From Stigmatella aurantiaca (lineage in GTDB: Bacteria > Myxococcota > Myxococcia > Myxococcales > Myxococcaceae): a DNA stretch of 64,000 nucleotides. The DNA lies in the NCBI RefSeq assembly GCF_900109545.1, contig NZ_FOAP01000001.1, positions 930,001 through 994,000 on the forward strand. The letters are read 5' to 3'. Under the pieces are notes generated by a model. That model was not told where the DNA came from. It saw nothing but the letters and a program-made list of their open reading frames with translations, and did not search any database. A program made the translations under genes and the position numbers. Positions 43,101 through 50,412 of this stretch are shown piece after piece; position 1 is the stretch's first letter, and each line of letters starts with the position of its first letter.

Positions 43101-45029
43101 CTGGTTGATGAAGTACTGGCGCACGAGCGCCGCGCCGCCGGCCACCGCTGGAGCGGAGTGGCTGGTGCCGGAGGAGGCCGTGTACCACTGCTGGCCCACC
43201 GGGTAGTACTCGTTCTGGGGGCCGCCGCAGACGCCTTCCGCCGTGAAGCAGCCGAGCGCCTTGCCGGTGGCGGACGCGGGCGGGTGGGCCCGCTGCCCGG
43301 CCTCCTGGGCCACGCCGCCGGCCACGTGCGTGCCGGGCGCCATGAGGTCCGGCTTCTTGCGGCCGTCGGAGGTGGGGCCACGGCTGGAGAAGGAGGCGAT
43401 GTCGTGGAGGCTGTTCGCCTCGCTGTCGGGGGTGTCGCAGAGGTCCGCGGCGCCAAAGGCCCGCGCGTTCTCGGAGGCACCCACGGTGATGACGTTCTTC
43501 GCGGTGGCGGGGGCGCCCACGGTGTTGGCGTACGAGCCGAAGTTCCCCGCGGCGAAGAGGATGACCATCTCCTGGTTGCCCGCCACGGGCACGGCCGAGC
43601 CCGTGGGCTGGGCATCGCGCACCAGCGCGTCATAGGCCTGCGCGTCCGCGCCGTAGCCGTTGTCCTCCGCGCCCCAGCTGTTGCTGCTGATGCGCATGCC
43701 ATCGCGGTAGGCGCGCGACTGGAGGTCCTCGTAGTCGGGGTGGGTGAAGTCCTCCGGATCGAACACCACCGAGGAGCCCACCCTCACGAAGGGGGCCACG
43801 CCCAGGCCATGGGTGAAGCCTGTCCCATCGGTGAAGGGCTCGCCCGTGAGGCTGGAGTAGCCCGCGATGATGTGGGCGTTCAGGGTGCCGTGGCCATCGC
43901 AGCCCTGAAGCGTGCTGCCGGAGTTCGCGGTGCCCTCCAGGCGGTTGTAGGCGACGCGGCCCGTGGCGGTGACGTCACCGGCCGTGTACAGGCCGAAGTG
44001 GTTGGGCAGCTGCGTGCCGTTGTCCAGGCCGCTGTCCGACACGTCCACGCCGAAGCCGGAGCCGTTGAACTGCGCCTGGGTGAAGCCCTTCGACGCGAGC
44101 CACGCCAGGTAGCCCGGGCCAGAGGGCCCGTTGCCCGTGATTTGACCGGCGAGGATCATGTCCTGCCGCTCGTCGACCTTGCGCGGCGTGAAGTACGGCT
44201 GGATGGACACCACGTCCGGCCGGGAGGCGATGTCATAGAGCTGCGGCAGCGTCAGCGAGGCCGCCACGTTGACGTAGCCGGGCACCTCGCGGATCCGCCC
44301 CTCGCGGGACTGGAGCTGCCGGATGAGCTCCAGCGTGGTGGCGTTCTCCCGTTCATCCCGCACGAGCTGCACGGTGTAGGTGGGCGTGGAGGCCTTGAGG
44401 ACCGAGGGGTGGAGCTTGTAGTCGTTGAGGTAGCCCCCGTCCCACTGGATGGCGCGGGCCTCGCGCACGTGGGCCGCGAGCCGGTCCAGTGCGTCCGCAG
44501 TGCCGTAGACGAGGTAGGCGTTGTGGGGGATGTAGGTGACGATCTGGACGCCCGTGGCCTCCAGCGCCCGGTACCACTCGGGGAGGATGGGGCCGGCGAA
44601 CTGCACCAGGTGCAGGCCCTTGCCGGCCGCACGGGACTTCATGCCGCGCAGCGACTGGCCATGCGCCGAGGCGGTATCGATGACACCCGCGTTCAGCAGC
44701 AGCTGGTTGGACTCATCCTTCCGCTCCACGTCCTCGGAGGCGGGGAGGGTGGCGAGCGCCGCGTCATCCACCTGCACGAGCTGGAAGGCGCCGTAGTCGG
44801 CAATGAGCTGGTGGGGCGTGCCGCGCTGCTCCCAGCGTGCGGCCTGCTCCGCGCTGAGCTGGACCTTGTGGAGCGTGGCCTCCAGCCGGGGCTCGCCGGG
44901 GGCCTGCGGCGGGGGGACGCTGCCAGGGCCTTCACAGGCCAGCAAAGCCATGAGCCAGACCGCTCTGAGCACCTGGGCGCCGCGCGCACGAGGGCCCATT
45001 CCGGAGGACCGGGTTGCTGATGTCGTCAT
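37170..45029 (-). CDS. Giant surface subtilase with ten Ig-like repeats and a MYXO-CTERM tail
   Basis: 2,619 residues. N-terminal signal ends LMALLAC (likely lipoprotein). After a pro-region comes an S8 protease domain with catalytic Asp332 (VDVSDSGLD), His380 (CDGHGTLNAHIIAG), oxyanion Asn496 (LFAAGNFGS) and Ser623 (SSGTSHSAPAVAGG). Then a jelly-roll P-like region, a fibronectin-III/choice-like region (about 850-1000), a carbohydrate- or MAM-like domain (about 1050-1240) and ten tandem units of about 100 residues, each with DAFGN-type and GVATFSNLSVDKAGTGY-type blocks, flanked by two related units. The end has GSGSGGGCGATLG, a membrane helix and RRRR, the MYXO-CTERM sorting layout handled by myxosortase. 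Probably a surface-anchored predatory or adhesive protease. Confidence 0.9.
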   Translation of the reverse strand: MTTSATRSSGMGPRARGAQVLRAVWLMALLACEGPGSVPPPQAPGEPRLEATLHKVQLSAEQAARWEQRGTPHQLIADYGAFQLVQVDDAALATLPASEDVERKDESNQLLLNAGVIDTASAHGQSLRGMKSRAAGKGLHLVQFAGPILPEWYRALEATGVQIVTYIPHNAYLVYGTADALDRLAAHVREARAIQWDGGYLNDYKLHPSVLKASTPTYTVQLVRDERENATTLELIRQLQSREGRIREVPGYVNVAASLTLPQLYDIASRPDVVSIQPYFTPRKVDERQDMILAGQITGNGPSGPGYLAWLASKGFTQAQFNGSGFGVDVSDSGLDNGTQLPNHFGLYTAGDVTATGRVAYNRLEGTANSGSTLQGCDGHGTLNAHIIAGYSSLTGEPFTDGTGFTHGLGVAPFVRVGSSVVFDPEDFTHPDYEDLQSRAYRDGMRISSNSWGAEDNGYGADAQAYDALVRDAQPTGSAVPVAGNQEMVILFAAGNFGSYANTVGAPATAKNVITVGASENARAFGAADLCDTPDSEANSLHDIASFSSRGPTSDGRKKPDLMAPGTHVAGGVAQEAGQRAHPPASATGKALGCFTAEGVCGGPQNEYYPVGQQWYTASSGTSHSAPAVAGGAALVRQYFINQGLPPPSPAMTKAYLMNSARYMTGTGANDNLFSNNQGMGLMDLGFAFDGTLRVLSDQESSQLFTASGQRRAFAGAVQDASRPFRVTLAWTDAPGSTTGSAWKNNLDLAVTVGGATYKGNVFNKGASVTGGGADEKNNVESVFLPAGTSGPFTVTVTATNINSDGVPGNGSVLDQDFALVVYNNCSTPGALPTGVTATATGANRIEVGWTPNGPASRYTVSRATSPGGPYTFLSEVTAPPYADTQVSGGTTYYYVVRGVACTESAPSAEASATAMGTCTYLPTFAGLTSVTNAGAATCGTSLDWGAAAPGCGGAVSYSIYRSTAQGFTPSAINRIATGVTGTQFADTLNLTSGTVYHYVVRATETSATGTVEETNTVMKSSVTTGAITPGVRYFDDFDAHRPTNASAYWTSASTTGSTQTLNIVDGCHYQSATKAYRFGSTSTACGTTYPAGTQVNLVLGGTGSVAGINGFSIPANAVNPELTFNVWYDLDTNYDGVSLAYNTTSAFTPWIDVPDAPSTTAPYISEGGYDGVLSSNLSRRVWTGSNKGAHGALKSVTLNLKALAGKKVWFAFRAYSDSIYNAEGFYVDNVRLTADSAATCTTSVPPPGPAVSYQLSALPVYFSAGTPVTFTVTALDAVGQTATGYTGSASFTSTDAQAVLPSPVAFTAGVARNVPITFKTVGTQSVTATGVEEPSLKHSASATVTAGPASRLVFLTQPPPGATAGSAFSGSIRVGLVDAFGNAVSSGLHGVTMALGNNPGGSTLSGTTTATTSSGVATFSFLSLNKTGNGYTLVASSPGLTSVTSTGISISPAGASKLAFLTPPTGGTAGQALSPALQVEVLDPFDNRVPSTFSVTLEVNTHPAGGTLSGTKTVSAVNGVATFSNLSLDKAGTGYKLTATSGSRTQAVSPAFNIAAGAASRVRFTQQPASATVGAPLSPAVQVTLQDAFGNTAAQSALPITVALGNGQGGALLGGTTTVNAVAGVASFSTLSVNRPGTGYVLTASASGLTPDTSAAFAITAGAPAQLAITASPSAPVAAGVAFPARVEVRDSNGHVVTNASVQVTLTLDSAPGATLGGTTTVTTVNGVASFTGLSVDKAGTGYSLLASAPGLPSVLSGAFGVTPGPAVKLGFLTQPSATAAGADMVPDVRVAFQDAHGNTVTASPPPIALALETSVPGAVVGYTGPATANGVVTFNHLTVNKKGTGYRLRASSGAFATLSEPFEVTAGTAARLVFLTPPANTQAGEVLAPVEVEFQDAEGNRDTHASGSVKLRLGGPSGGTLEGTFIVSALQGVATFSSLSIRQAAQGYTLIAQSGALPEATSAAFHITPGPAKALAFRVQPSTGVAGAVFTPAVKAAITDAYGNTVPDAAAQVTLALETNPSGGMLLGTATVAAVQGVATFTDLSIPRAGTGYTLTAASGSLTGASSTAFDILPGARSRLAFKLQPQSTVAGNPLGTVSVEFQDALGNRVASSLPIHLKVQDRPGVTLMGTPTVNANDGIATFDTLSIRQAGEGYRLTAQADGTAEASSTAFTLVPGPAAALVFTVQPGAARVGALLEPAIRVSFQDAFGNLATSAWEAVTLTLGTNPGGGTLSGSRTVSPVQGMATFANLSIDRAGVGYALKANSGTLPAVESQPFTVSEQPAARLVFRPLPDAGRFTAGVPFSVQVEVQDAQGRALASDGLGVTLSLGENPGHGTLEGPVTATTVHGVATFGNLSLRKAAAAYTLLASATGVQGAASTPFTVVAGPAARLTLELPSSVSAGQGVEIASTAVDAYGNLARTYGGTVQASSSDAQAVLPAVTAFVQGALPSGATVTFRGKGLVSITLTDTGNPLLTVTAQTTVTPFAQPTVAVTEPRGGTTVSGQVKLTAEGTVAAGTTLAQLSLLVDGQQAATGTGAVLTATWDSDAAAPGEHIITAVITDGAGNMAVSAPVSVTVKGSGSGGGCGATLGPDASLWLGALVLARYTLGRRRRAQAA

Positions 45030-45464
45030 CGTTTTTCGACCCCGAGAACGGGCACGCCTGGCAGCGTGGACGTGCCCGCAAGAGCGCCGGCGAACGAGCC
45101 CCTCTAACTTGGTGCGTAAAATTTCAATCCGGCTTAAATCATGATGCCCGATTGTAAACTAAAGGTCAATTCAGTCCCGGAAGCCTCGCTTTCTGAGAGA
45201 TAAAAATCCTCGAACGTTCCAGGCGTTTAAAGGCTTGGTAGCCATCCCTCCAGCGCGTGTAGGGGATGGCGGTATTGCTTAGGTCCCTATGGACGAGGAG
45301 TACTCAGCTGCAGAGTCCCTCGGCGAAGGGCCGCCTGAATGTAGAAGGAAAGGCCGGGCGTGTTTATAGCCATGTGCCCAGCTCCTGGGAGCACGCCGAG
45401 CACCGCAGCGGAGCCGGAGGGGCCCTCACTACCGAGAAGCGCCAGGGCGGCGGTCACGATGCGA
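45030..45464. other. 435-bp intergenic region with AT-rich promoter zone
   Basis: Between two minus-strand genes (protease and vgrG). The part 45110-45260 is clearly richer in A/T than its surroundings and contains a sigma-70-type promoter for the protease. No convincing gene is present; short frames here lack ribosome sites and coding bias. Confidence 0.6.
45141..45169 (-). promoter_or_regulatory. Sigma-70-type promoter of the subtilase gene
   Basis: Read on the minus strand: TTGACC (45169-45164), 17 nt, CATCAT (45146-45141), about 110 nt before the ATG at 45029. Five of six and four of six consensus bases match, with ideal spacing. Confidence 0.5.
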
Positions 45465-47729
45465 CTAATTCTCCGAAATCTTTGAGCCCTTGATAATCAC
45501 GTCTCCGCTGGCGGTGATTTCAATCTTCGCGCCCTTGATGATCACGTCACCATTCTTCTTCACTTGCAGGGTGGCGGAGCCGACCTTGAGGGTGAACTGC
45601 TCCTGGGCGACCAGTGATAGTTCCTTGGCGGAGAGCGTGTAGGAGTCCTTGACGGCGTGGTTGAGCTTGCCGCCCACGCTCAGCAGCAGGTCCTTGCCCA
45701 CCTTGAGGGTGCGGGATTTGTCGACCTGCTCGGACATATCTCCTCCGACTTGGAGGGTCCGCGAACCCTTGACCGTCTCGGACTTCTTCGCGCCCACCAC
45801 CTCCACCTTGGCACCGCCAACCTGCTCGGACTTGAGGCCGCCCACGAGTTGGTTGAGTGCTCCACCCACTGTGACGGCATAGGCCCCGCCCACGTTGAGC
45901 ATCTTCCCCAGACCCACCGTCTCCGCCGATGCCAGTGACACTGTCACATTCTGGTTTCCACCGACCTGGATGGACTGGTCCCCCGTCACGGACTCGGTGT
46001 GGTTGCCCATCACCGTCGTCGAGCGGTTCTTGACTACGTCCAGGCTCTGGTTGCCGCCGATCACGGTGTCATCGTTCTTCTTCACCTCGAGCGACTGGTT
46101 GCCCTCGATGGTGCGGCTGCGATCCTTCTTCACGAGCAGCGTCTCGTTGCCGCGGACTTCCTGCGTTTTGTCGTTCTCCACGACGATCTGAAAGTCCTTC
46201 TGGGCGTGCAGATAGATCTGCTCCTCGCCCGCGGCATCCTCAATGCGCAGTTCATTGGAGCCGTTGCCTCCCGGGCTGGAACTGGAGCGCAGCGTGCTCT
46301 GGGTCTTGTCCCCAGGCAGCTCGATCGGAGGCGGGTTCTGGCCGTTGTAGACGCTCCCGGTGACGATGGGACGGTCAGGGTCCCCCTCAAGGAACTCCAC
46401 CACCACTTCTTGCCCAATGCGCGGCAGGTAGAGCGCTCCCCAGCCCGGCCCAGCCCAGGCCTGGCTCACGCGGATCCAGCAGGAACTCTTGTCATCTCCC
46501 TTGCCCTCCCGGTCCCAGTGGAACTGGACTTTGATGCGGCCATGCTCGTCGGTGTGGATCTCCTCTCCTGGAGGCCCCACGACGATGGCCGTCTGGGCGC
46601 CCGCGATGAAGGGGCGCCGGGTCTCTCGGGGCGGACGGTAGGGCACCTGGGCCGGTTGGCAGGTGAACTCGTTGTGATAGCCCTCCTTCTCACCGGACTG
46701 GGCCTGCTCGATGGTGAGAACCTCGGGCTGGCGGCCCACGTGCTTGACGGAGAGCACGAGATAGCTCCGGTTGAACGCGTCCACCGGATGCTCGTCCAGG
46801 CCGAAGCTGTAGCCCGTGCACAGGCGCCGGCAGTTGCTGGCACCCACCAGGAGCTCCACACGCGCGCGGAACTCCTCCAGGCGCACCTTGGCGAGCGCCT
46901 TGCCCGTGCGGGGTTCCTCGTATCGGGCGGGGTAGTCGTAGAACTCAAGCGCCGCTTCGCCTTCGTCGGCCGTGACGGTGGCAGTGAGATCCTGCCTGGG
47001 CTGTACGAAGTTGAAGTCTCGGAGTGCCACCGCACCGGGCTGCACCTGCATCTGCGAGGAGACTGCATGAACGGATTCGTTCCCCGCCACCATCTTGCTG
47101 TGCTCACGGAAGACGAGGCGGGCATCTCCAGCCACGGCCGGGCAGGTGAGGGATGCGTCCCTCAGCACCATCAGGTGCGAGTCCTCGGTGTGCTCGAAGT
47201 AGTAGAAGATGCCCTCCTCCTCAAGCAGCCGCTGCACGAACTCCAGGTCCGACTCGCGGTACTGCACGCAGTAGTTCCGGGGGCGGTAGGAGCCGCTGAG
47301 CGAGAGCGTGTGCTGCACCATCGCCTCGGTGAGCACCTTGTGGACGATGTCCGGGACGGTCATCTCCTGGAAGATGCGGCTGCGGCGGGTATGCCGGAGC
47401 GTCCAAAGGCGGGGAACCACCGTGATGCGGTGGCGCTGCTTCTCCGGAGATTGGGTGATCTCCCACCGGGCGATGCGCGCCACGATGCCCTGGAAGAAGC
47501 GCGCCGTTCCGTCACCGAGCTGCACAGTCAAGAGCGCGCTCTGGCCCAGCAGGGCCTTGTCGTTCACCTCCACGTCAGGTGGAGCCGCCAGGGTCACTTC
47601 GACGGAGTAGGGCTGGGAGAGGAACTCGTTGGCCTCGAAGCCCACGACAGCGAGCTCCCCCGCCGCATGCGGTCCGGCCTGGAATTCGAATTCGGCCTGA
47701 TTGGCCAGGAGTGCGGCACTCGCGATCAT
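45465..47729 (-). CDS. vgrG: VgrG, T6SS tip protein (first of a divergent pair)
   Basis: 754 residues from the ATG at 47729 (GGGGGGGAC upstream); the frame extends to 47888 without a site. gp27/gp44-like part about 10-390 ([40 protein letters not shown]). gp5-OB fold with [20 protein letters not shown] near 405-425 and [20 protein letters not shown]-like continuation. A long beta-prism needle of short [16 protein letters not shown]-type repeats runs to the C-terminus (about 500-754) with no added effector domain. VgrG trimers cap the Hcp tube and carry effectors. No cargo gene follows directly on this strand. Confidence 0.93.
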   Translation of the reverse strand: MIASAALLANQAEFEFQAGPHAAGELAVVGFEANEFLSQPYSVEVTLAAPPDVEVNDKALLGQSALLTVQLGDGTARFFQGIVARIARWEITQSPEKQRHRITVVPRLWTLRHTRRSRIFQEMTVPDIVHKVLTEAMVQHTLSLSGSYRPRNYCVQYRESDLEFVQRLLEEEGIFYYFEHTEDSHLMVLRDASLTCPAVAGDARLVFREHSKMVAGNESVHAVSSQMQVQPGAVALRDFNFVQPRQDLTATVTADEGEAALEFYDYPARYEEPRTGKALAKVRLEEFRARVELLVGASNCRRLCTGYSFGLDEHPVDAFNRSYLVLSVKHVGRQPEVLTIEQAQSGEKEGYHNEFTCQPAQVPYRPPRETRRPFIAGAQTAIVVGPPGEEIHTDEHGRIKVQFHWDREGKGDDKSSCWIRVSQAWAGPGWGALYLPRIGQEVVVEFLEGDPDRPIVTGSVYNGQNPPPIELPGDKTQSTLRSSSSPGGNGSNELRIEDAAGEEQIYLHAQKDFQIVVENDKTQEVRGNETLLVKKDRSRTIEGNQSLEVKKNDDTVIGGNQSLDVVKNRSTTVMGNHTESVTGDQSIQVGGNQNVTVSLASAETVGLGKMLNVGGAYAVTVGGALNQLVGGLKSEQVGGAKVEVVGAKKSETVKGSRTLQVGGDMSEQVDKSRTLKVGKDLLLSVGGKLNHAVKDSYTLSAKELSLVAQEQFTLKVGSATLQVKKNGDVIIKGAKIEITASGDVIIKGSKISEN

Positions 47730-47914
47730 GAAGTCCCCCCCTCGTCTGATGGGTCTGGGTGGGTTCAAGCACGTCCCGCTGCCGCCGCGCAATGGAGCGC
47801 CGTGTGCTTTTGTCGACGTTCCTCCAATTTGTGTTCTCGTGACCCTAATGGTGTTCACCCCAGGGGTGGGCTTGCGGTATCGTTCCATGCAAGTCCTTGG
47901 AAAGAGGGGGGACC

Positions 47915-50389
47915 ATGAGCCAGACCCGAATGCCTGCTTTCTCCTTCAACGTGGGGTTTCACGAGGCGGAGAGTCTGTCAGTCAGTCACATCTCGGGGCG
48001 AGAGGGGCTCAGCCGCCTCTACGAGTTCCAGGTGGGCTTCCATCCACTGGGGGACGAGCCACTGGACGCGCAGGTGTTGTTGGGAGCCGAGGCGCTCCTG
48101 ACGGTGCTGCTGCCCGAGGGCAAGACGCGTCATGTGCACGGACGGGTGCGCGCAGTGGACACGCTGGGCCAGCAGGGGGGGCGTTGGCGGTACCAGGCCT
48201 GGGTGGTGCCCAAGGCCTGGTGGCTCACGCGGGTGCAGCGCAGCCGCATCTTTCAGGGCAAGACGGTGCCGCAGCTCGTGAAGGCGGTGCTGGAAGAGGG
48301 GGGCGTGGAGGTGAAGCTGTCGCTGAGCGGCAGCTACGAGGCACGCGAATACTGCACGCAGTACCGGGAGACGGACTTCGCCTTCGTGAGCCGGTTGATG
48401 GAGTGGGAGGGCCTCTTCTACTTCTTCCAGCACACGGAGGACGGGCATGTGCTGGTGGTGGGCGACAAGCCCAACGTGCACGAAGCGCTGCCGGGCGGAG
48501 TGCAACTGCCGCTGCGGGAGAACGACGGACGAGCCGAGGACGGGGAATACCTCTCGTCACTCCAGAGGGTGCACCGGTTACGTCCCGGAAAGGTGCACCT
48601 CAAGGACTACAACTTCGAGAAGCCCGCGCTGGACGTTTCGGGGAAGGTGCAGGACACCTTCAATGGCCAGGATGCGCTGGAGGTGTACGACTACCCGGGC
48701 GAGTACGTGGCACCAGCAGTGGGAAAAGGCGCGGCGAAGGTGCGCCTGGAAGAGGCAGTGCAGGCGGCGCGCACCTTGGAGGGGGAAGGGGTGTGCCCGC
48801 GCCTCACTCCGGGCTATCGCTTCGAGGTGGAGGACGACGGCGCACACGCGGGAGAATACGTGGTGGTGGAAGTGGTGCACTCGGGCCAGCAGCCGGAGAC
48901 ACCGGGGAGCCGCGAGGCACTGGGCAGCCTGTACCGCAATAGCTTCAAGTGCATGCCGGTCAAGGTGCCGTTCCGGCCGAGGCGCACCACGCCGCTGCCG
49001 CATATCCCTGGGTTGCAGACGGCGACGGTGGTGGGGCCGGGGGGCGAGGAGATCCACACGGACGAGCACGGACGCATCAAGGTGCAATTCCACTGGGACC
49101 GGGAGAGCCAGCAGGACGACAAGGCCTCGTGCTGGGTGCGCGTGGGACAGACGTGGGGCGGCCCGGCATGGGGCGCGCTGTACTTGCCACGCATAGGCCA
49201 GGAGGTGGTGGTGCGCTTCCTGGAGGGCAACCCGGACAGGCCGCTGATCGCTGGCGCTGTGTACAACGGGGGCAACCCGACGCCGTACACCCTGCCGGAC
49301 GAGAAGACGAAGTCCACGCTCAAGAGTGCCTCCAGCCTGGGCAGCGACGGCTTCAACGAGTTCCGTATCGAGGACGCAGCCAGAGAGGAGGAAATTTTTG
49401 TCCATGGGCAGAAGGACGAGGACCTCCTCACCGAAAACGACAAAGACCAGCAGGTGGGTGGCTATGAGGATCTGCTGGTGAAGAAGGACCGCAAGCGCAC
49501 GGTAGAGGGCCACCAGCGACTGCAGGTCAAAAAGGAAGATGTGAGCGTGGTTGAGGGCAATCAGACCTTGCTGGTGCAGAAGGACCGCGAGACCACCACG
49601 CAGGGTGGCCATGACGAGAGCGTGGAGAGCAACCAATCCATGACGGTAGGTGGCAACCTCACGGTGGATGTCTCCCAGGCCTCCATGGAGAATGTCGCTG
49701 CCGCCAAGGCCACCACTATTGGTGGGGCCTATGCGGTGTCCGTCGCGCTTGCCATGAACGAGGCCGTGGGCGGGGCCAAGACACTGGAGATTGGAGCCGC
49801 CCACTTCGAGAACGTAGTCGGCTCTCGCCAGGAGACCGTGGCCGGGAAGTCGGACAAGAGGGTGGGCGCGGACTGGAAAACAGAGGTCAAGGGCGGGGTG
49901 ACCCTCACCGTGGGCAAGGATGTGAAAGAGGAGGTGAAGGGCGTCTTCCAGCTCAGCGTGAAGGAGGGGATTGGCTTGCTGGCGAAGGAGTTCTCGGTCA
50001 AGTCCGATAAGTTCTCCATCATCGTCAACGGCAACCTGGCCCTGCAGTTGGAGAAGTCCGGCAACGTGAAGATCCTCGCCAAGACGCTCACGATTGATGG
50101 CAAGGACGTGAAGGTGAAGGGCGGCAAGGTAAAGCTGGAGGCTGCGGGCTCAGCGAAGGGGGAGTTCATCTCCCTCAAGGAACTCGGCAAGATGCCCCCG
50201 GCAGAGGCCGGTAGCATAAAGTTCCAGATGAAGAGCCGGAGCGGCGAGTCCCTGGCCGGACGCGAGTACGAGCTCAAGCTTCCCGATGGCAGCGTTCGCA
50301 AGGGGAAGCTCGATGACAAGGGGAGCGCGCAGGTCGAGAACCTCCCAGTGGGTGAGTGCTTACTTTCATTCCCCAAACCCCAAGGCTGA
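47915..50389 (+). CDS. vgrG: VgrG, T6SS tip protein with C-terminal transthyretin-like extension
   Basis: 824 residues from the ATG at 47915 (GAGGGGGG upstream). It is a paralogue of the divergent vgr[21 protein letters not shown] and [20 protein letters not shown] match, followed by the repeat needle. An extra C-terminal domain of about 70 residues (about 755-824) reads [20 protein letters not shown] and [20 protein letters not shown], the pattern of transthyretin-like adaptor domains that dock cargo to VgrG. The next gene (LysM protein) starts 23 nt after the stop and is its likely cargo. Confidence 0.92.
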   Translation: MSQTRMPAFSFNVGFHEAESLSVSHISGREGLSRLYEFQVGFHPLGDEPLDAQVLLGAEALLTVLLPEGKTRHVHGRVRAVDTLGQQGGRWRYQAWVVPKAWWLTRVQRSRIFQGKTVPQLVKAVLEEGGVEVKLSLSGSYEAREYCTQYRETDFAFVSRLMEWEGLFYFFQHTEDGHVLVVGDKPNVHEALPGGVQLPLRENDGRAEDGEYLSSLQRVHRLRPGKVHLKDYNFEKPALDVSGKVQDTFNGQDALEVYDYPGEYVAPAVGKGAAKVRLEEAVQAARTLEGEGVCPRLTPGYRFEVEDDGAHAGEYVVVEVVHSGQQPETPGSREALGSLYRNSFKCMPVKVPFRPRRTTPLPHIPGLQTATVVGPGGEEIHTDEHGRIKVQFHWDRESQQDDKASCWVRVGQTWGGPAWGALYLPRIGQEVVVRFLEGNPDRPLIAGAVYNGGNPTPYTLPDEKTKSTLKSASSLGSDGFNEFRIEDAAREEEIFVHGQKDEDLLTENDKDQQVGGYEDLLVKKDRKRTVEGHQRLQVKKEDVSVVEGNQTLLVQKDRETTTQGGHDESVESNQSMTVGGNLTVDVSQASMENVAAAKATTIGGAYAVSVALAMNEAVGGAKTLEIGAAHFENVVGSRQETVAGKSDKRVGADWKTEVKGGVTLTVGKDVKEEVKGVFQLSVKEGIGLLAKEFSVKSDKFSIIVNGNLALQLEKSGNVKILAKTLTIDGKDVKVKGGKVKLEAAGSAKGEFISLKELGKMPPAEAGSIKFQMKSRSGESLAGREYELKLPDGSVRKGKLDDKGSAQVENLPVGECLLSFPKPQG

Positions 50390-50412
50390 TTTTCAGGAAG
50401 GCTCATCCTGCA

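Noticed and set aside
45266-45493. 75-codon plus-strand frame upstream of the vgrG end
   Set aside because: No ribosome site or coding bias, and it runs into the vgrG coding region on the other strand.
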